Source: Rhodospirillaceae bacterium (GTDB lineage: Bacteria; Pseudomonadota; Alphaproteobacteria; UBA9219). From it: a DNA stretch of 6,323 nucleotides. Under the pieces are notes generated by a model. That model searched no databases, was not told where the DNA came from, and saw only the letters and a list, made by a program, of their open reading frames with translations. Shown one piece after another: positions 1 through 5,979 of the stretch. Each line of letters opens with the position of its first letter. Position 1 is the stretch's first letter. The stretch covers positions 3,932 to 10,254 of the forward strand of contig DNGD01000112.1 in assembly GCA_003486725.1 (NCBI GenBank), read 5' to 3'. Both the position numbers and the translations under genes were made by a program.

Positions 1-2379
1 GATCCGGCGGCCGCCATGCGTTATACCGAAGCGCGTCTGGGTAAGGTTGCGGAAGCGCTGCTTGAGGATATTGACAAGGATACGGTGGCGTTCCAGCCGA
101 ACTATGACGAAATAACGTTGGAGCCTGTTGTGCTTCCGGCGCGTTTCCCCAATCTTCTGGTCAATGGTGCGGGCGGTATCGCCGTCGGTATGGCCACCAA
201 CATTCCGCCTCATAATCTGGGCGAAGTTTGCAACGCGTGCATCGCGCTGATTGATAATCCTGCCGTCACGGTGGAAGATTTGCTGGAGATCGTGCCGGGG
301 CCTGATTTCCCCACGGGCGGCTTGATCCTTGGCCATACCATTTGCCGCACGGCGGCGCACACGGGCCGCGGCAGCATCATCATGCGCGCGCGCACCCATA
401 TCGAAGAAGTCCGCAAGGATCGCCAAGCGATCATCGTGACCGAGATTCCCTATCAACAGAACAAGAAGCGGTTGATCGAAATCATCGCCGAATGTGTGCA
501 AAGCAAGACAGTTGAAGGCATCTCTGACCTGCGCGACGAGTCAGATCGTGACGGCGTGCGCGTGGTGATCGAGATCAAGCGCGACGCGATGGCGGATGTT
601 GTTTTGAACCAGCTGTTCAAGCATACACCGCTGCAAACGAGCTTTGGCGTCAATATGCTGGCGCTGAATGGCGGACGTCCGGAACTAATGAACCTGCGCG
701 CCGTAATTGAAGCCTTCGTCGCGTTCCGCGAGGAAGTCATCACCCGTCGCACGACCTTTGAACTTGGTCAAGCGCGTGATCGCGCCCACGTCTTGTTAGG
801 TCTGGCTGTTGCCGTCGCGAATATCGATGAAGTGATCGCACTGATCCGTGCCGCGTCCGAACCCGCGATTGCGAAGCAGCAATTGATGGAGCGCTCATGG
901 CCTTCCGCCGATATCGCGCCGCTGATCGCATTGGTGGACGAAGCGGGTCTACGCGCCGACAACACATACCGCATGTCGGAAATACAAGCGAAAGCGATTC
1001 TGGATTTGCGCTTGCACCGTTTGACAGGGTTGGAGCGCGACAAGATCGGTGGTGATTTGCATGCCGTTGTCGATCAGATCAAGGATTATCTGGACATTCT
1101 GGCGAACCGCGAGCGCGTTCTGACCATCATGAAGGATGAAATCACGGTCATTCGCGATAAATATGCGACGCCGCGCCGCACGACGATCGAAGCACAGGAA
1201 TTTGAATCCGATATCGAGGATTTGATCCAGCGCGAAGATATGGTCGTCACGATCAGCGGGTCGGGTTACGTCAAGCGTGTGCCGCTTTCCACTTACCGCG
1301 CGCAGCGTCGTGGCGGCAAGGGACGTACGGGCATGGTGACGAAGGATGAGGATTTTGTGTCCGATATTTTCGTGGCCAGCACGCACACGCCGATGCTGTT
1401 CTTCTCGTCGCTTGGCAAGGTTTACAAGCTGAAAGTGTACAAATTGCCGCTCGCCAGCCCGCAATCGCGCGGCAAGGCGCTTGTCAATCTGCTGCCGCTT
1501 GAGCAGGGCGAGACGATCACGACGGTTCTGCATCTGCCGGAAGATGAAAATCTGTGGGAAGATTTGAACGTGGTGTTTGCGACCTCATCGGGGGGCATCC
1601 GCCGCAATAAACTGTCCGACTTCGCGAATGTCCGCTCCAGCGGCATCATCGCCATGAAACTGGATGAAGGCGACAGCCTGATCGCTGTGCGCACCTGCAC
1701 GCCCTATGACGATGTGATGTTGGCGACGCGCAAGGGTCGTGCGATCCGTTTTGCCGTGGATGACGTGCGCGTGTTTGCCGGTCGTGCGTCAACCGGCGTG
1801 CGCGGCGTGCGATTAAAGGACGGCGACGAGGTTATGTCCATGTCGGTTTTGACGCATGTGGATGTCACCGTTGATGAACGCGCCGCCTATCTCAAGCAAA
1901 GCCGCGCGCTTCGTGCCGCAGCGGGCGAGGAAGAAAATGGTAGCGTCGAAGTGGACGCCGATGAAGAGGAAACAACGACAGACATCACGTTATCCCCCGA
2001 ACGCTTCGCGCAGCTGGCCAGCCAAGAGCAGTTCTTGCTGACGGTATCGGATCGCGGCTTTGGCAAGCGTTCCTCGGCTTACGAATATGCGACAAAGGGG
2101 CGCGGCGGGCAGGGCATCGTGAATATGAAGCTCACCGAAAAGAACGGCTCCATCGTCGCGACCTTCCCCATCCGCGAGGATCAGGAATTGATGATGGTCT
2201 CGGACGGCGGGCAGATTATCCGCATGCCCGTCCACGATGTTCGCATCACGGGGCGCTCTTCCATGGGCGTGATCATGTTCCGCGTTGATGACAGCGAAAA
2301 GCTGGTTTCCGTCGCGGCATTTGATACGGAAGATGGGGCCGAAGTGTCCGATGAAGGCGAGACCGCAACCGAGGCATAA
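1..2379 (+). CDS. gyrA: DNA gyrase subunit A, 5'-truncated by the window edge
   Basis: GyrA is the DNA-cleaving subunit of the A2B2 gyrase, which introduces negative supercoils using ATP hydrolysed by GyrB. The reading frame is open from base 1, so the first in-frame ATG (16) is internal. The motif AAAMRYTE at codons 3-10 carries the catalytic tyrosine (codon 8, bases 22-24; Tyr122 in E. coli). Roughly 114 N-terminal residues are therefore missing, including the quinolone-resistance region. Matching blocks follow in order: [63 protein letters not shown]. The GyrA box QRRGGKG at 1303-1323 (codons 435-441) identifies gyrase rather than ParC and opens the DNA-wrapping beta-pinwheel. Between about 1861 and 2025 the pinwheel has an acidic insert of some 50 residues absent from E. 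coli, as is usual in Alphaproteobacteria. It ends in an acidic tail and TAA. No clear terminator follows. Confidence 0.97.
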   Translation, partial: DPAAAMRYTEARLGKVAEALLEDIDKDTVAFQPNYDEITLEPVVLPARFPNLLVNGAGGIAVGMATNIPPHNLGEVCNACIALIDNPAVTVEDLLEIVPGPDFPTGGLILGHTICRTAAHTGRGSIIMRARTHIEEVRKDRQAIIVTEIPYQQNKKRLIEIIAECVQSKTVEGISDLRDESDRDGVRVVIEIKRDAMADVVLNQLFKHTPLQTSFGVNMLALNGGRPELMNLRAVIEAFVAFREEVITRRTTFELGQARDRAHVLLGLAVAVANIDEVIALIRAASEPAIAKQQLMERSWPSADIAPLIALVDEAGLRADNTYRMSEIQAKAILDLRLHRLTGLERDKIGGDLHAVVDQIKDYLDILANRERVLTIMKDEITVIRDKYATPRRTTIEAQEFESDIEDLIQREDMVVTISGSGYVKRVPLSTYRAQRRGGKGRTGMVTKDEDFVSDIFVASTHTPMLFFSSLGKVYKLKVYKLPLASPQSRGKALVNLLPLEQGETITTVLHLPEDENLWEDLNVVFATSSGGIRRNKLSDFANVRSSGIIAMKLDEGDSLIAVRTCTPYDDVMLATRKGRAIRFAVDDVRVFAGRASTGVRGVRLKDGDEVMSMSVLTHVDVTVDERAAYLKQSRALRAAAGEEENGSVEVDADEEETTTDITLSPERFAQLASQEQFLLTVSDRGFGKRSSAYEYATKGRGGQGIVNMKLTEKNGSIVATFPIREDQELMMVSDGGQIIRMPVHDVRITGRSSMGVIMFRVDDSEKLVSVAAFDTEDGAEVSDEGETATEA

Positions 2380-2933
2380 GCCTTGAAGAAATGGTGTGAT
2401 TAGAAGCTGTGCGACAAAAGCCGGTCTCTTATTTTCTGTTCGCCTGGTTTGAGTGGTTCGTAACCCAACGGGCACTCTCCCTGTGCGGTTGTGAGCACGT
2501 TTTGCGCGCTAAGGTCATTCTGGCACGTCCATTGTCTCACTTTTACCATCGTGTTTGGCGCGGGACGTTTCCGTTGAAGTCCGGGGAAGCTTGTCGCCAG
2601 CCCCGTTGACTTTCTTCTCGTTACGGCACCGGCGGGAGCAAGTCCGAGAGAAGCGCCACGAGGCGGCGTGTAACCGTTTCGGGGTGGGTTCTTTTTGGGT
2701 GTAAGGGTCAGCGAGCCAAAGTGGGCGTGGACGCAGGTTCGACAAAGGGCTTCCCCGATAACAAAGCGTGTATTTGCGTACAGTGTTTTTTTCATAAGCC
2801 CGTATCTTTCCAGTGCTTTCTATTTCTATGGTGTTATCTAGTGATAAGTGAAGGGTTTTCTCAACAACTTTCTATGTCCGGATTTCTGGCGGATCGCGCG
2901 ATGACCCTTTAATTCGCTTGGAAATCATCCTTT
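2380..2933. other. Long unassigned gap between gyrA and coaD
   Basis: I recognise no protein or RNA family in this gap. The longest open frame is 131 codons on the minus strand (2795 to 2400). It has only a distant purine-rich stretch before its ATG, mixed codon use unlike gyrA, and no known motif, so I do not call it a gene. The plus strand can form several stems: GCAC/GTGC at 2472-2475 and 2483-2486; ACGTCC/GGACGT at 2525-2530 and 2563-2568; AAGTCCGGGG (2577-2586) with CCCCG-TT-GACTT (2601-2612); and CTTCTC/GAGAAG at 2614-2619 and 2648-2653. From about 2780 onward the gap is AT-rich with no feature except a short TTATC/GATAA palindrome at 2834-2847. It may be an unrecognised structured RNA, a long untranslated region, or decayed sequence. 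Confidence 0.4.
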
Positions 2934-2962
2934 TTGACAGAATCCGCGAAGCAGACTAGAAG
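2934..2962 (+). promoter_or_regulatory. Putative sigma-70 promoter for coaD
   Basis: A perfect -35 box TTGACA (2934-2939) is followed after exactly 17 bases by TAGAAG (2957-2962), which matches four of six -10 positions. Transcription would start near 2969, giving a leader of about 32 bases before the coaD ATG. Its position suggests coaD does not depend only on read-through from gyrA. This rests on motif reading alone. Confidence 0.5.
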
Positions 2963-3000
2963 GGGCGCAACTTCGTGTTAACAATTGCTGAGTCGTAAGA

Positions 3001-3543
3001 ATGCCCAATCCCCCCCGCGTCGGTCTTTATCCCGGTACGTTCGACCCCATTACGCATGGGCATTTCGAGATCATCTGCCGCGCCACCAAGATCGTGGACA
3101 AGCTGGTCATCGGTGTTGCCAAGAATGCGGGCAAGGGCCCGCTGTTCGACACCAAAACCCGCGTCAAGCTGGTGGAGGCCGAGATCGCCCCGCTGATCGA
3201 AGGGGGCGCGCAGATCGAAGTGCGTGCGTTTGATAATCTGCTGATCCATTATGCGAAGGAGATCGGTGCCGAGCTGATCATTCGCGGTCTGCGCGCCGTG
3301 TCGGATTTCGAGTATGAATTCCAGATGGCGGGCATGAACCACCGCATGTGCAAGGAGGTGGAGACGGTCTTTTTGATGGCGTCCGACCGGCACCAGTTTA
3401 TCTCCTCCCGTTTCGTGAAAGAAATCGCGTTTTTGGGCGGGGATATCAGCTCGTTTGTCAGTGAAAAAGTGGTTAAGGAAATTCAAAAGCGCCTGTCGGA
3501 TCAGAACGGGCGCAAGAAAATCTCGCCGGAAGTAAGGGATTAA
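3001..3543 (+). CDS. coaD: Phosphopantetheine adenylyltransferase (CoaD)
   Basis: CoaD transfers AMP from ATP to 4'-phosphopantetheine to give dephospho-CoA, the penultimate step of coenzyme A synthesis; it is a cytoplasmic, usually hexameric nucleotidyltransferase. The 180-residue product carries the family signatures: GTFDPITHGH at residues 12-21, containing the T/HxGH nucleotide-binding motif (Thr18 to His21); IIRGLRAVSDFEYEFQMA at 93-110, with the substrate-contacting RGLR; and ISSRFVKE at 134-141, the second nucleotidyltransferase motif. It is about 20 residues longer than E. coli CoaD, mostly from a charged tail after residue 160. An in-frame TGA at 2989-2991 makes the ATG at 3001 the first possible ATG start. 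The ribosome-binding site is poor, with only weak purine stretches upstream. The gene lies 621 bases downstream of gyrA, the same strand and order as in many Alphaproteobacteria, but with an unusually long gap. Confidence 0.96.
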   Translation: MPNPPRVGLYPGTFDPITHGHFEIICRATKIVDKLVIGVAKNAGKGPLFDTKTRVKLVEAEIAPLIEGGAQIEVRAFDNLLIHYAKEIGAELIIRGLRAVSDFEYEFQMAGMNHRMCKEVETVFLMASDRHQFISSRFVKEIAFLGGDISSFVSEKVVKEIQKRLSDQNGRKKISPEVRD

Positions 3544-3607
3544 CGGGGAAGGACGCGTTTTTCGCTTATTCTTTGGCGTTTCTTAGGCTTTTTGTGATAC
3601 TTTCCTA

Positions 3608-3636
3608 TTGACCTGAAGGCGCTGGCTTTCTAGGTT
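3608..3636 (+). promoter_or_regulatory. Putative promoter of the tRNA-Lys gene
   Basis: TTGACC (3608-3613) and TAGGTT (3631-3636) are separated by 17 bases and end 17 bases before the mature tRNA. The bases just after the -10 box (GCCCC) form a GC-rich discriminator, which is typical of stable-RNA promoters under stringent control. The -10 match is weak (three of six), so the spacing and position carry most of the case. Without this promoter the tRNA would have to be co-transcribed with coaD. Confidence 0.45.
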
Positions 3637-3653
3637 GCCCCTTCACCAAAGAT

Positions 3654-3729
3654 GACCTCGTAGCTCAGTTGGTAGAGCATTTGACTTTTAATCAGAGGGC
3701 CATGGGTTCGAGTCCCATCGGGGTCACCA
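3654..3729 (+). tRNA. tRNA-Lys (anticodon UUU), CCA encoded
   Basis: The 76-base gene folds as a full cloverleaf. The acceptor stem is GACCTCG (3654-3660) with CGGGGTC (3719-3725), including one T-G pair; the D stem is GCTC/GAGC (3663-3666 and 3675-3678). The anticodon stem is TTTGA/TCAGA around the loop CTTTTAA, with anticodon TTT at 3687-3689 (positions 34-36). The T stem ATGGG/CCCAT (3702-3706 and 3714-3718) encloses TTCGAGT. Position 73 is A, and CCA at 3727-3729 is genome-encoded. It reads lysine codons AAA and AAG. A terminator follows 7 bases later, so it is a single-gene unit. Part of its 3' half is repeated downstream (see the repeats at 3787 and 3910). Confidence 0.97.
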
Positions 3730-3736
3730 GTTACAG

Positions 3737-3763
3737 AAAAGCCGCCCAATGGGCGGCTTTTTG
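3737..3763 (+). terminator. Rho-independent terminator of tRNA-Lys
   Basis: A perfect 7-bp stem, GCCGCCC (3741-3747) and GGGCGGC (3751-3757), closes a three-base AAT loop and is followed by a run of T. The AAAA before the stem can pair with the T-run, so it may work in both directions. Confidence 0.9.
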
Positions 3764-3786
3764 TTTAACTATTGTTTCGCGGGGCA

Positions 3787-3807
3787 CGAACCCATGGAAT
3801 GGGTTCG
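3787..3807. repeat. Perfect 9-bp palindrome copied from the tRNA-Lys T arm
   Basis: CGAACCCAT (3787-3795) and ATGGGTTCG (3799-3807) are exact reverse complements around a GGA loop. The right arm extended by one base (3799-3808) is identical to tRNA-Lys bases 3702-3711. The left arm extended by GG (3787-3797) is an exact reverse complement of tRNA bases 3700-3710. The palindrome therefore consists of an inverted and a direct copy of the T arm, side by side. Function is unknown. Confidence 0.75.
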
Positions 3808-3827
3808 ACGATGAGCAATTCAATCAG

Positions 3828-3853
3828 GCGGGCATGCACGTGTACGTGCCCGC
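3828..3853. repeat. Hairpin between the tRNA-derived repeats
   Basis: GCGGGCA (3828-3834) and TGCCCGC (3847-3853) form a 7-bp stem around a 12-base loop. No T-run follows closely, so it is not a convincing terminator. A smaller perfect hairpin, GGAGC-GAA-GCTCC, lies downstream at 3888-3900. Together with the palindrome at 3787 and the terminator at 3927, this makes four hairpins in about 170 bases. Confidence 0.55.
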
Positions 3854-3909
3854 ACAAAAAGAAATAAGCATTGCGAAGGCGCGCTGAGGAGCGAAGCTCC
3901 GAGACAGTT

Positions 3910-3923
3910 CCATCGGCGTCACC
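3910..3923 (+). repeat. Partial copy of the tRNA-Lys 3' end
   Basis: CCATCGGCGTCACC matches tRNA-Lys bases 3715-3728 at 13 of 14 positions, and a GTTA follows shortly after both copies (directly at 3924; after AG at 3731). As in the true gene, a terminator hairpin comes next. It could be the remnant of a duplicated tRNA gene, or the scar of an element that integrated into the tRNA 3' end. The 5' half of a tRNA is not recognisable upstream, so this is not a functional tRNA. Confidence 0.6.
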
Positions 3924-3926
3924 GTT

Positions 3927-3955
3927 AAAAAAAGCGCCCACATGGGGCGCTTTTT
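3927..3955. terminator. Bidirectional rho-independent terminator
   Basis: AGCGCCC (3933-3939) and GGGCGCT (3945-3951) form a perfect 7-bp stem with a five-base loop, with A-runs before and T-runs after. On the minus strand it is followed by seven T residues and lies about 50 bases past the stop codon of the gene at 4008-4268, so it probably ends that transcript. On the plus strand it would stop read-through from the tRNA region. Confidence 0.85.
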
Positions 3956-4007
3956 AGTTGGTCGGGCCGGAGACGTGCTTTGCTCAAGCCTCAATCAGGG
4001 GCTTAAG

Positions 4008-4268
4008 TTAAGATCCCGCCGCGTTGTCGTTGAACCCGTCGGCATCCTCATCCGTAATCCCTTGCGCCCGCGCATTCGCACGGCGGGAGATAAGGCGGCG
4101 CTGAAGCTCGTCTTGAAGCGTGATAAGCGATTCAGGACTGCACATGACGGTCATGGCTTCACCATTATCCATCGTTACGCGAAGGGGAATGTTTCCGTCA
4201 TCTTGAAACGGCGCGACTTTCATGGAAACGGCGCGAGAGTGGTCGGTGTAGGCGGTGAGTTGATTCAT
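4008..4268 (-). CDS. Small protein of unknown function, 86 residues
   Basis: I do not recognise this protein. The ATG at 4268 is chosen because AAGGAG (complement of 4275-4280) sits six bases upstream, an excellent ribosome-binding site; the frame stays open further upstream, but that extension would cross the likely promoter. The product starts MNQLTAYTDH and has no signal peptide or membrane segment, so it is probably cytoplasmic. Residues 15-42 look like short beta strands around VSMKVAPF and LRVTMDNGEAMTVM. Residues 44-66 (SPESLITLQDELQRRLISRRANA) look like an amphipathic helix, and the last 16 residues are acidic and probably disordered. A strong terminator downstream, a -10 box and a palindromic operator upstream mark it as a regulated single-gene unit. 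The coding call is fairly safe; function is open. Confidence 0.75.
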   Translation of the reverse strand: MNQLTAYTDHSRAVSMKVAPFQDDGNIPLRVTMDNGEAMTVMCSPESLITLQDELQRRLISRRANARAQGITDEDADGFNDNAAGS

Positions 4269-4342
4269 GACATTCTCCTTTCCTGAAAAAGGCGGGACGG
4301 GAAGACAGAGTCTTGTTGTTCTTGCTAATCTTTCCGCCCCTA

Positions 4343-4357
4343 TTGTGCACTGCACAA
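4343..4357. promoter_or_regulatory. Perfect palindromic operator upstream of the 86-residue protein gene
   Basis: TTGTGCA-C-TGCACAA is a perfect 7-bp inverted repeat with a one-base centre, a form expected for a dimeric repressor. It begins five bases downstream of the putative minus-strand -10 box, so it covers the expected transcription start, where a bound protein would block initiation. It contains TGC-N3-GCA, which resembles sites reported for PhaR-type regulators in Alphaproteobacteria, but that link is only suggestive. About 75 bases separate it from the start codon. Confidence 0.6.
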
Positions 4358-4361
4358 CGTT

Positions 4362-4367
4362 ATCATA
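4362..4367 (-). promoter_or_regulatory. Putative -10 box of the 86-residue protein gene
   Basis: On the minus strand this reads TATGAT, five of six matches to the consensus. No good -35 box lies at 15-18 bases upstream, so the promoter may need an activator or an alternative sigma factor, or be weak. Its position beside the palindrome at 4343-4357 is the main support. Confidence 0.4.
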
Positions 4368-4373
4368 ATTTGA

Positions 4374-4565
4374 GGGCGGATGGAAAGATTTCTGTGAGGT
4401 GCCCTGACTCTTTGTCAGCATAATTTTTTGCGATCCTGACGGGTGACTGTTACCGATCCGGAAAGAACCAGCATTTTATACAAAATATTAGAGGCGATGG
4501 GCGTATTCTGGCCGATGGACCGCGCGAGAAAATCCTCGTCGCCTAAAGAACCCTTCCGCACAAAC
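4374..4565. other. Unassigned intergenic stretch
   Basis: Nothing here reads as a gene. There is a CTGAC/GTCAG hairpin (4404-4418) with a loose T-run on the plus side, and an AT-rich patch near 4470-4492. A plus-strand frame of 46 codons starts at ATG 4497 with a weak AGAGG before it, but it runs straight through the terminator at 4566-4605, so I regard it as chance. Confidence 0.4.
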
Positions 4566-4605
4566 AAAGAGAGGAAAAACCTTTTCGGGTTCTTCCTCTC
4601 TTTTT
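4566..4605. terminator. Strong bidirectional terminator after the Sel1-repeat gene
   Basis: A 13-bp stem with one A-C mismatch (4569-4581 and 4588-4600) closes a six-base loop and is flanked by A and T runs on both sides. It lies about 40 bases beyond the stop codon of the minus-strand gene at 4643-5137 and ends that transcript. Confidence 0.9.
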
Positions 4606-4642
4606 CAGATTTCAGCTTTTTAAGAGCGTCTTAGCGTTGGTC

Positions 4643-5137
4643 TCAATTTCCCGCCGCCCTGCTGAGAGCCTCACGCATCTGCGATGCTGCCTGACGATAC
4701 AACTTTGCGGATTCCGCAAAATCTTTTTTCACGCCTTGGCCTTCATAATACATCCCGCCGAGCGAATATTGGGCGTTGATGTTTCCTTGATCCGCGGCTT
4801 TGCGATACCATTTGGCGGCTTCTGTGTAATCTTGCTTCATGCCTTCGCCTAGCGCGTGCATGACGCCTAGATTATATTGGGCTTCCGCATTGCCTTGATC
4901 TGCTGCGCTTTTAAACCATTTTGCCGCTTCTGGATAATTCTGAGCCGTGCCTTTTCCTTGGACATAAGCCATGCCGAGCTCGAACTGCGAGATGACGGAG
5001 CCCTGTTTGGCTTCTTCGATCAGTGTGGGTAGTGAAGGGTCGGCGGCAAAACAAGGGGCAATGCTTATGGCCGGTGACGCGAAAGCCATGAGAGCCAGCA
5101 GGCATACCGTTTTGGAGGTGAGAGCTAATTTGCGCAT
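4643..5137 (-). CDS. Exported Sel1-like repeat protein, 164 residues
   Basis: Sel1 repeats are alpha-helical tetratricopeptide-like units that bind protein partners; many bacterial members act in the periplasm, in envelope, signalling or host-interaction roles. The ATG at 5137 is chosen over an in-frame ATG at 5260 because AAGGAAA (complement of 5142-5148) precedes it and because it exposes a signal peptide: MRK, a hydrophobic stretch over residues 11-28 (VCLLALMAFASPAISIAP), and a likely cleavage after FAA at residue 32. The Cys at 29 follows Pro and does not make a convincing lipobox. Three consecutive 36-residue repeats follow at about 48-83, 84-119 and 120-155, each with the pattern AQYxLGxMYxxGxGVxxDxxEAAKWYRKAADQGN; the third is the most divergent. 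Terminators on both sides mark it as a single gene. The binding partner is not evident from the context. Confidence 0.92.
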   Translation of the reverse strand: MRKLALTSKTVCLLALMAFASPAISIAPCFAADPSLPTLIEEAKQGSVISQFELGMAYVQGKGTAQNYPEAAKWFKSAADQGNAEAQYNLGVMHALGEGMKQDYTEAAKWYRKAADQGNINAQYSLGGMYYEGQGVKKDFAESAKLYRQAASQMREALSRAAGN

Positions 5138-5257
5138 TACATTTCCTTGCTTGTGAGAAGGGTGAAGGGCCGGATGCGACGCACCAGAGCGGGGTCTGCG
5201 ATTCGCTATAGTTAACCCAATTTTGGCCCGTTTGTAAATGCACTGATCAGCCGCAAA

Positions 5258-5291
5258 CAAAAACGGCGACCCTTTGAGGATCGCCGTTTTG
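5258..5291. terminator. Bidirectional terminator between the bactofilin and Sel1 genes
   Basis: AAAACGGCGA (5260-5269) and TCGCCGTTTT (5281-5290) form a perfect 10-bp stem, extended inside by a CC/GG pair with a bulged A. On the minus strand a T-rich tail follows. It lies 26 bases past the bactofilin stop codon and separates that gene from the Sel1-repeat gene. Confidence 0.9.
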
Positions 5292-5316
5292 GTTGCTTTA
5301 CGCCTTGGGACGGGAA

Positions 5317-5979
5317 TTAGCCGCCTGCAGCTGTTTTGCGTGAGAAGAGGGCTGTATCTTCGTCGTCTTCTTGTTGTTGCTGAGCGGCTGTGAATTTGGA
5401 CGAGCTTTTATAGCTGGGGCCGCTGTGGGCGGGGGTCGTCGCCGCAGCTGAACCGCCACCGACAACGGACATCTCGCCGATGATCTGTCCGCCTGCGCTG
5501 ACTTCCAGCTCGCCGTACTTGATGATGCCCGTGATGCGTCCTGTGCCACGAATGGTCAGGCGGCCATGGACCGTGAGGTCGCCGTCGTAGCGTCCCGCGA
5601 TGTCTGCGTTTTCAATCTCGACGCTGCCACGGAATTGTCCGGTTTCGGTGATCTCGATCAGCTTGCCGTCCGACAGCTTGGCTTCGACCTTGCCTTCGAC
5701 AACCAGAACGTCGCACGCGGTGATTTCACCGGCGAGGGACAGACCCTTGCCAACGGTCAGTTTGCGTTCTCCCGTGTCGCCGCGATCGCGGTCAACCGGT
5801 GCTGCGCGGCGTGTGTGAGTCATTTCAGCGGCGCGGCGCGTGTGCGGCGTTGCAGCGGGGGTCATTGCGCGCGGCGTTTCCACAGGCATGCTGGTGCGTG
5901 GTGTCGCGGGACTGGTGGCCATTGTTTCTTGATTTTGTGTCACATCGCCCTCTTCGTTCATGTCTTTGCGTCCGAACAT
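5317..5979 (-). CDS. Bactofilin-type polymer-forming protein, 220 residues
   Basis: Bactofilins polymerise without nucleotides into filaments or patches under the cytoplasmic membrane; in Caulobacter they recruit a cell-wall synthase to the stalk pole. The central domain (about residues 73-172) shows the family's right-handed beta-helix pattern of short strands with regular glycines: LTVGKGLSLAGEITACDVLVVEGKVEA, then LIEITETGQFRGSVEIENADIAGRYDGDLTVHGRLTIRGTGRITGIIKYGELEVSAGGQIIGEM. It is flanked by disordered tails, as is usual: an N-terminal one rich in Thr, Pro and Arg with HTRRAA repeated (47-52 and 55-60), and a C-terminal one with Gln and acidic runs. The ATG at 5979 (MFGRK) is chosen because a purine-rich AAGGGGGAA (complement of 5986-5994) sits about seven bases upstream; an in-frame ATG at 6006 has no such site. 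No peptidase or cell-wall gene lies next to it here. The family call is secure; the specific role is not. Confidence 0.95.
   Translation of the reverse strand: MFGRKDMNEEGDVTQNQETMATSPATPRTSMPVETPRAMTPAATPHTRRAAEMTHTRRAAPVDRDRGDTGERKLTVGKGLSLAGEITACDVLVVEGKVEAKLSDGKLIEITETGQFRGSVEIENADIAGRYDGDLTVHGRLTIRGTGRITGIIKYGELEVSAGGQIIGEMSVVGGGSAAATTPAHSGPSYKSSSKFTAAQQQQEDDEDTALFSRKTAAGG

Noticed and set aside
2571..2660. Resemblance to RNase P RNA (AAGTCCGGGG; GGGAGCAAGTCCGAGAG)
   Set aside because: The matches are partial and in the wrong arrangement, and the universal ACAGAA-containing 3' core is missing at the expected place.
2409..2760. Possible group II intron or permuted tmRNA (GTGCGAC at 2409; GGTTCGAC near 2737)
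   Set aside because: No domain V hairpin, no reverse transcriptase, no tag-coding sequence and no closing T stem, so the short matches are not enough.
2400..2795. 131-codon minus-strand open frame in the gyrA-coaD gap
   Set aside because: No convincing ribosome-binding site, no recognisable motif, and codon use unlike its neighbours. Kept only as part of the gap finding.
3669..3887. 72-codon plus-strand frame
   Set aside because: It overlaps the tRNA-Lys gene and its terminator, so it is not a gene.
4018..4045. NDNAAGS at the C-terminus of the 86-residue protein, resembling an ssrA tag
   Set aside because: It is in frame with an ordinary coding sequence, lacks the ANDN start and AA end of a tag, and no tmRNA structure surrounds it.
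4443..4634. 63-codon plus-strand frame starting with GTG
   Set aside because: It runs through a strong terminator hairpin and has no good ribosome-binding site at its first start.
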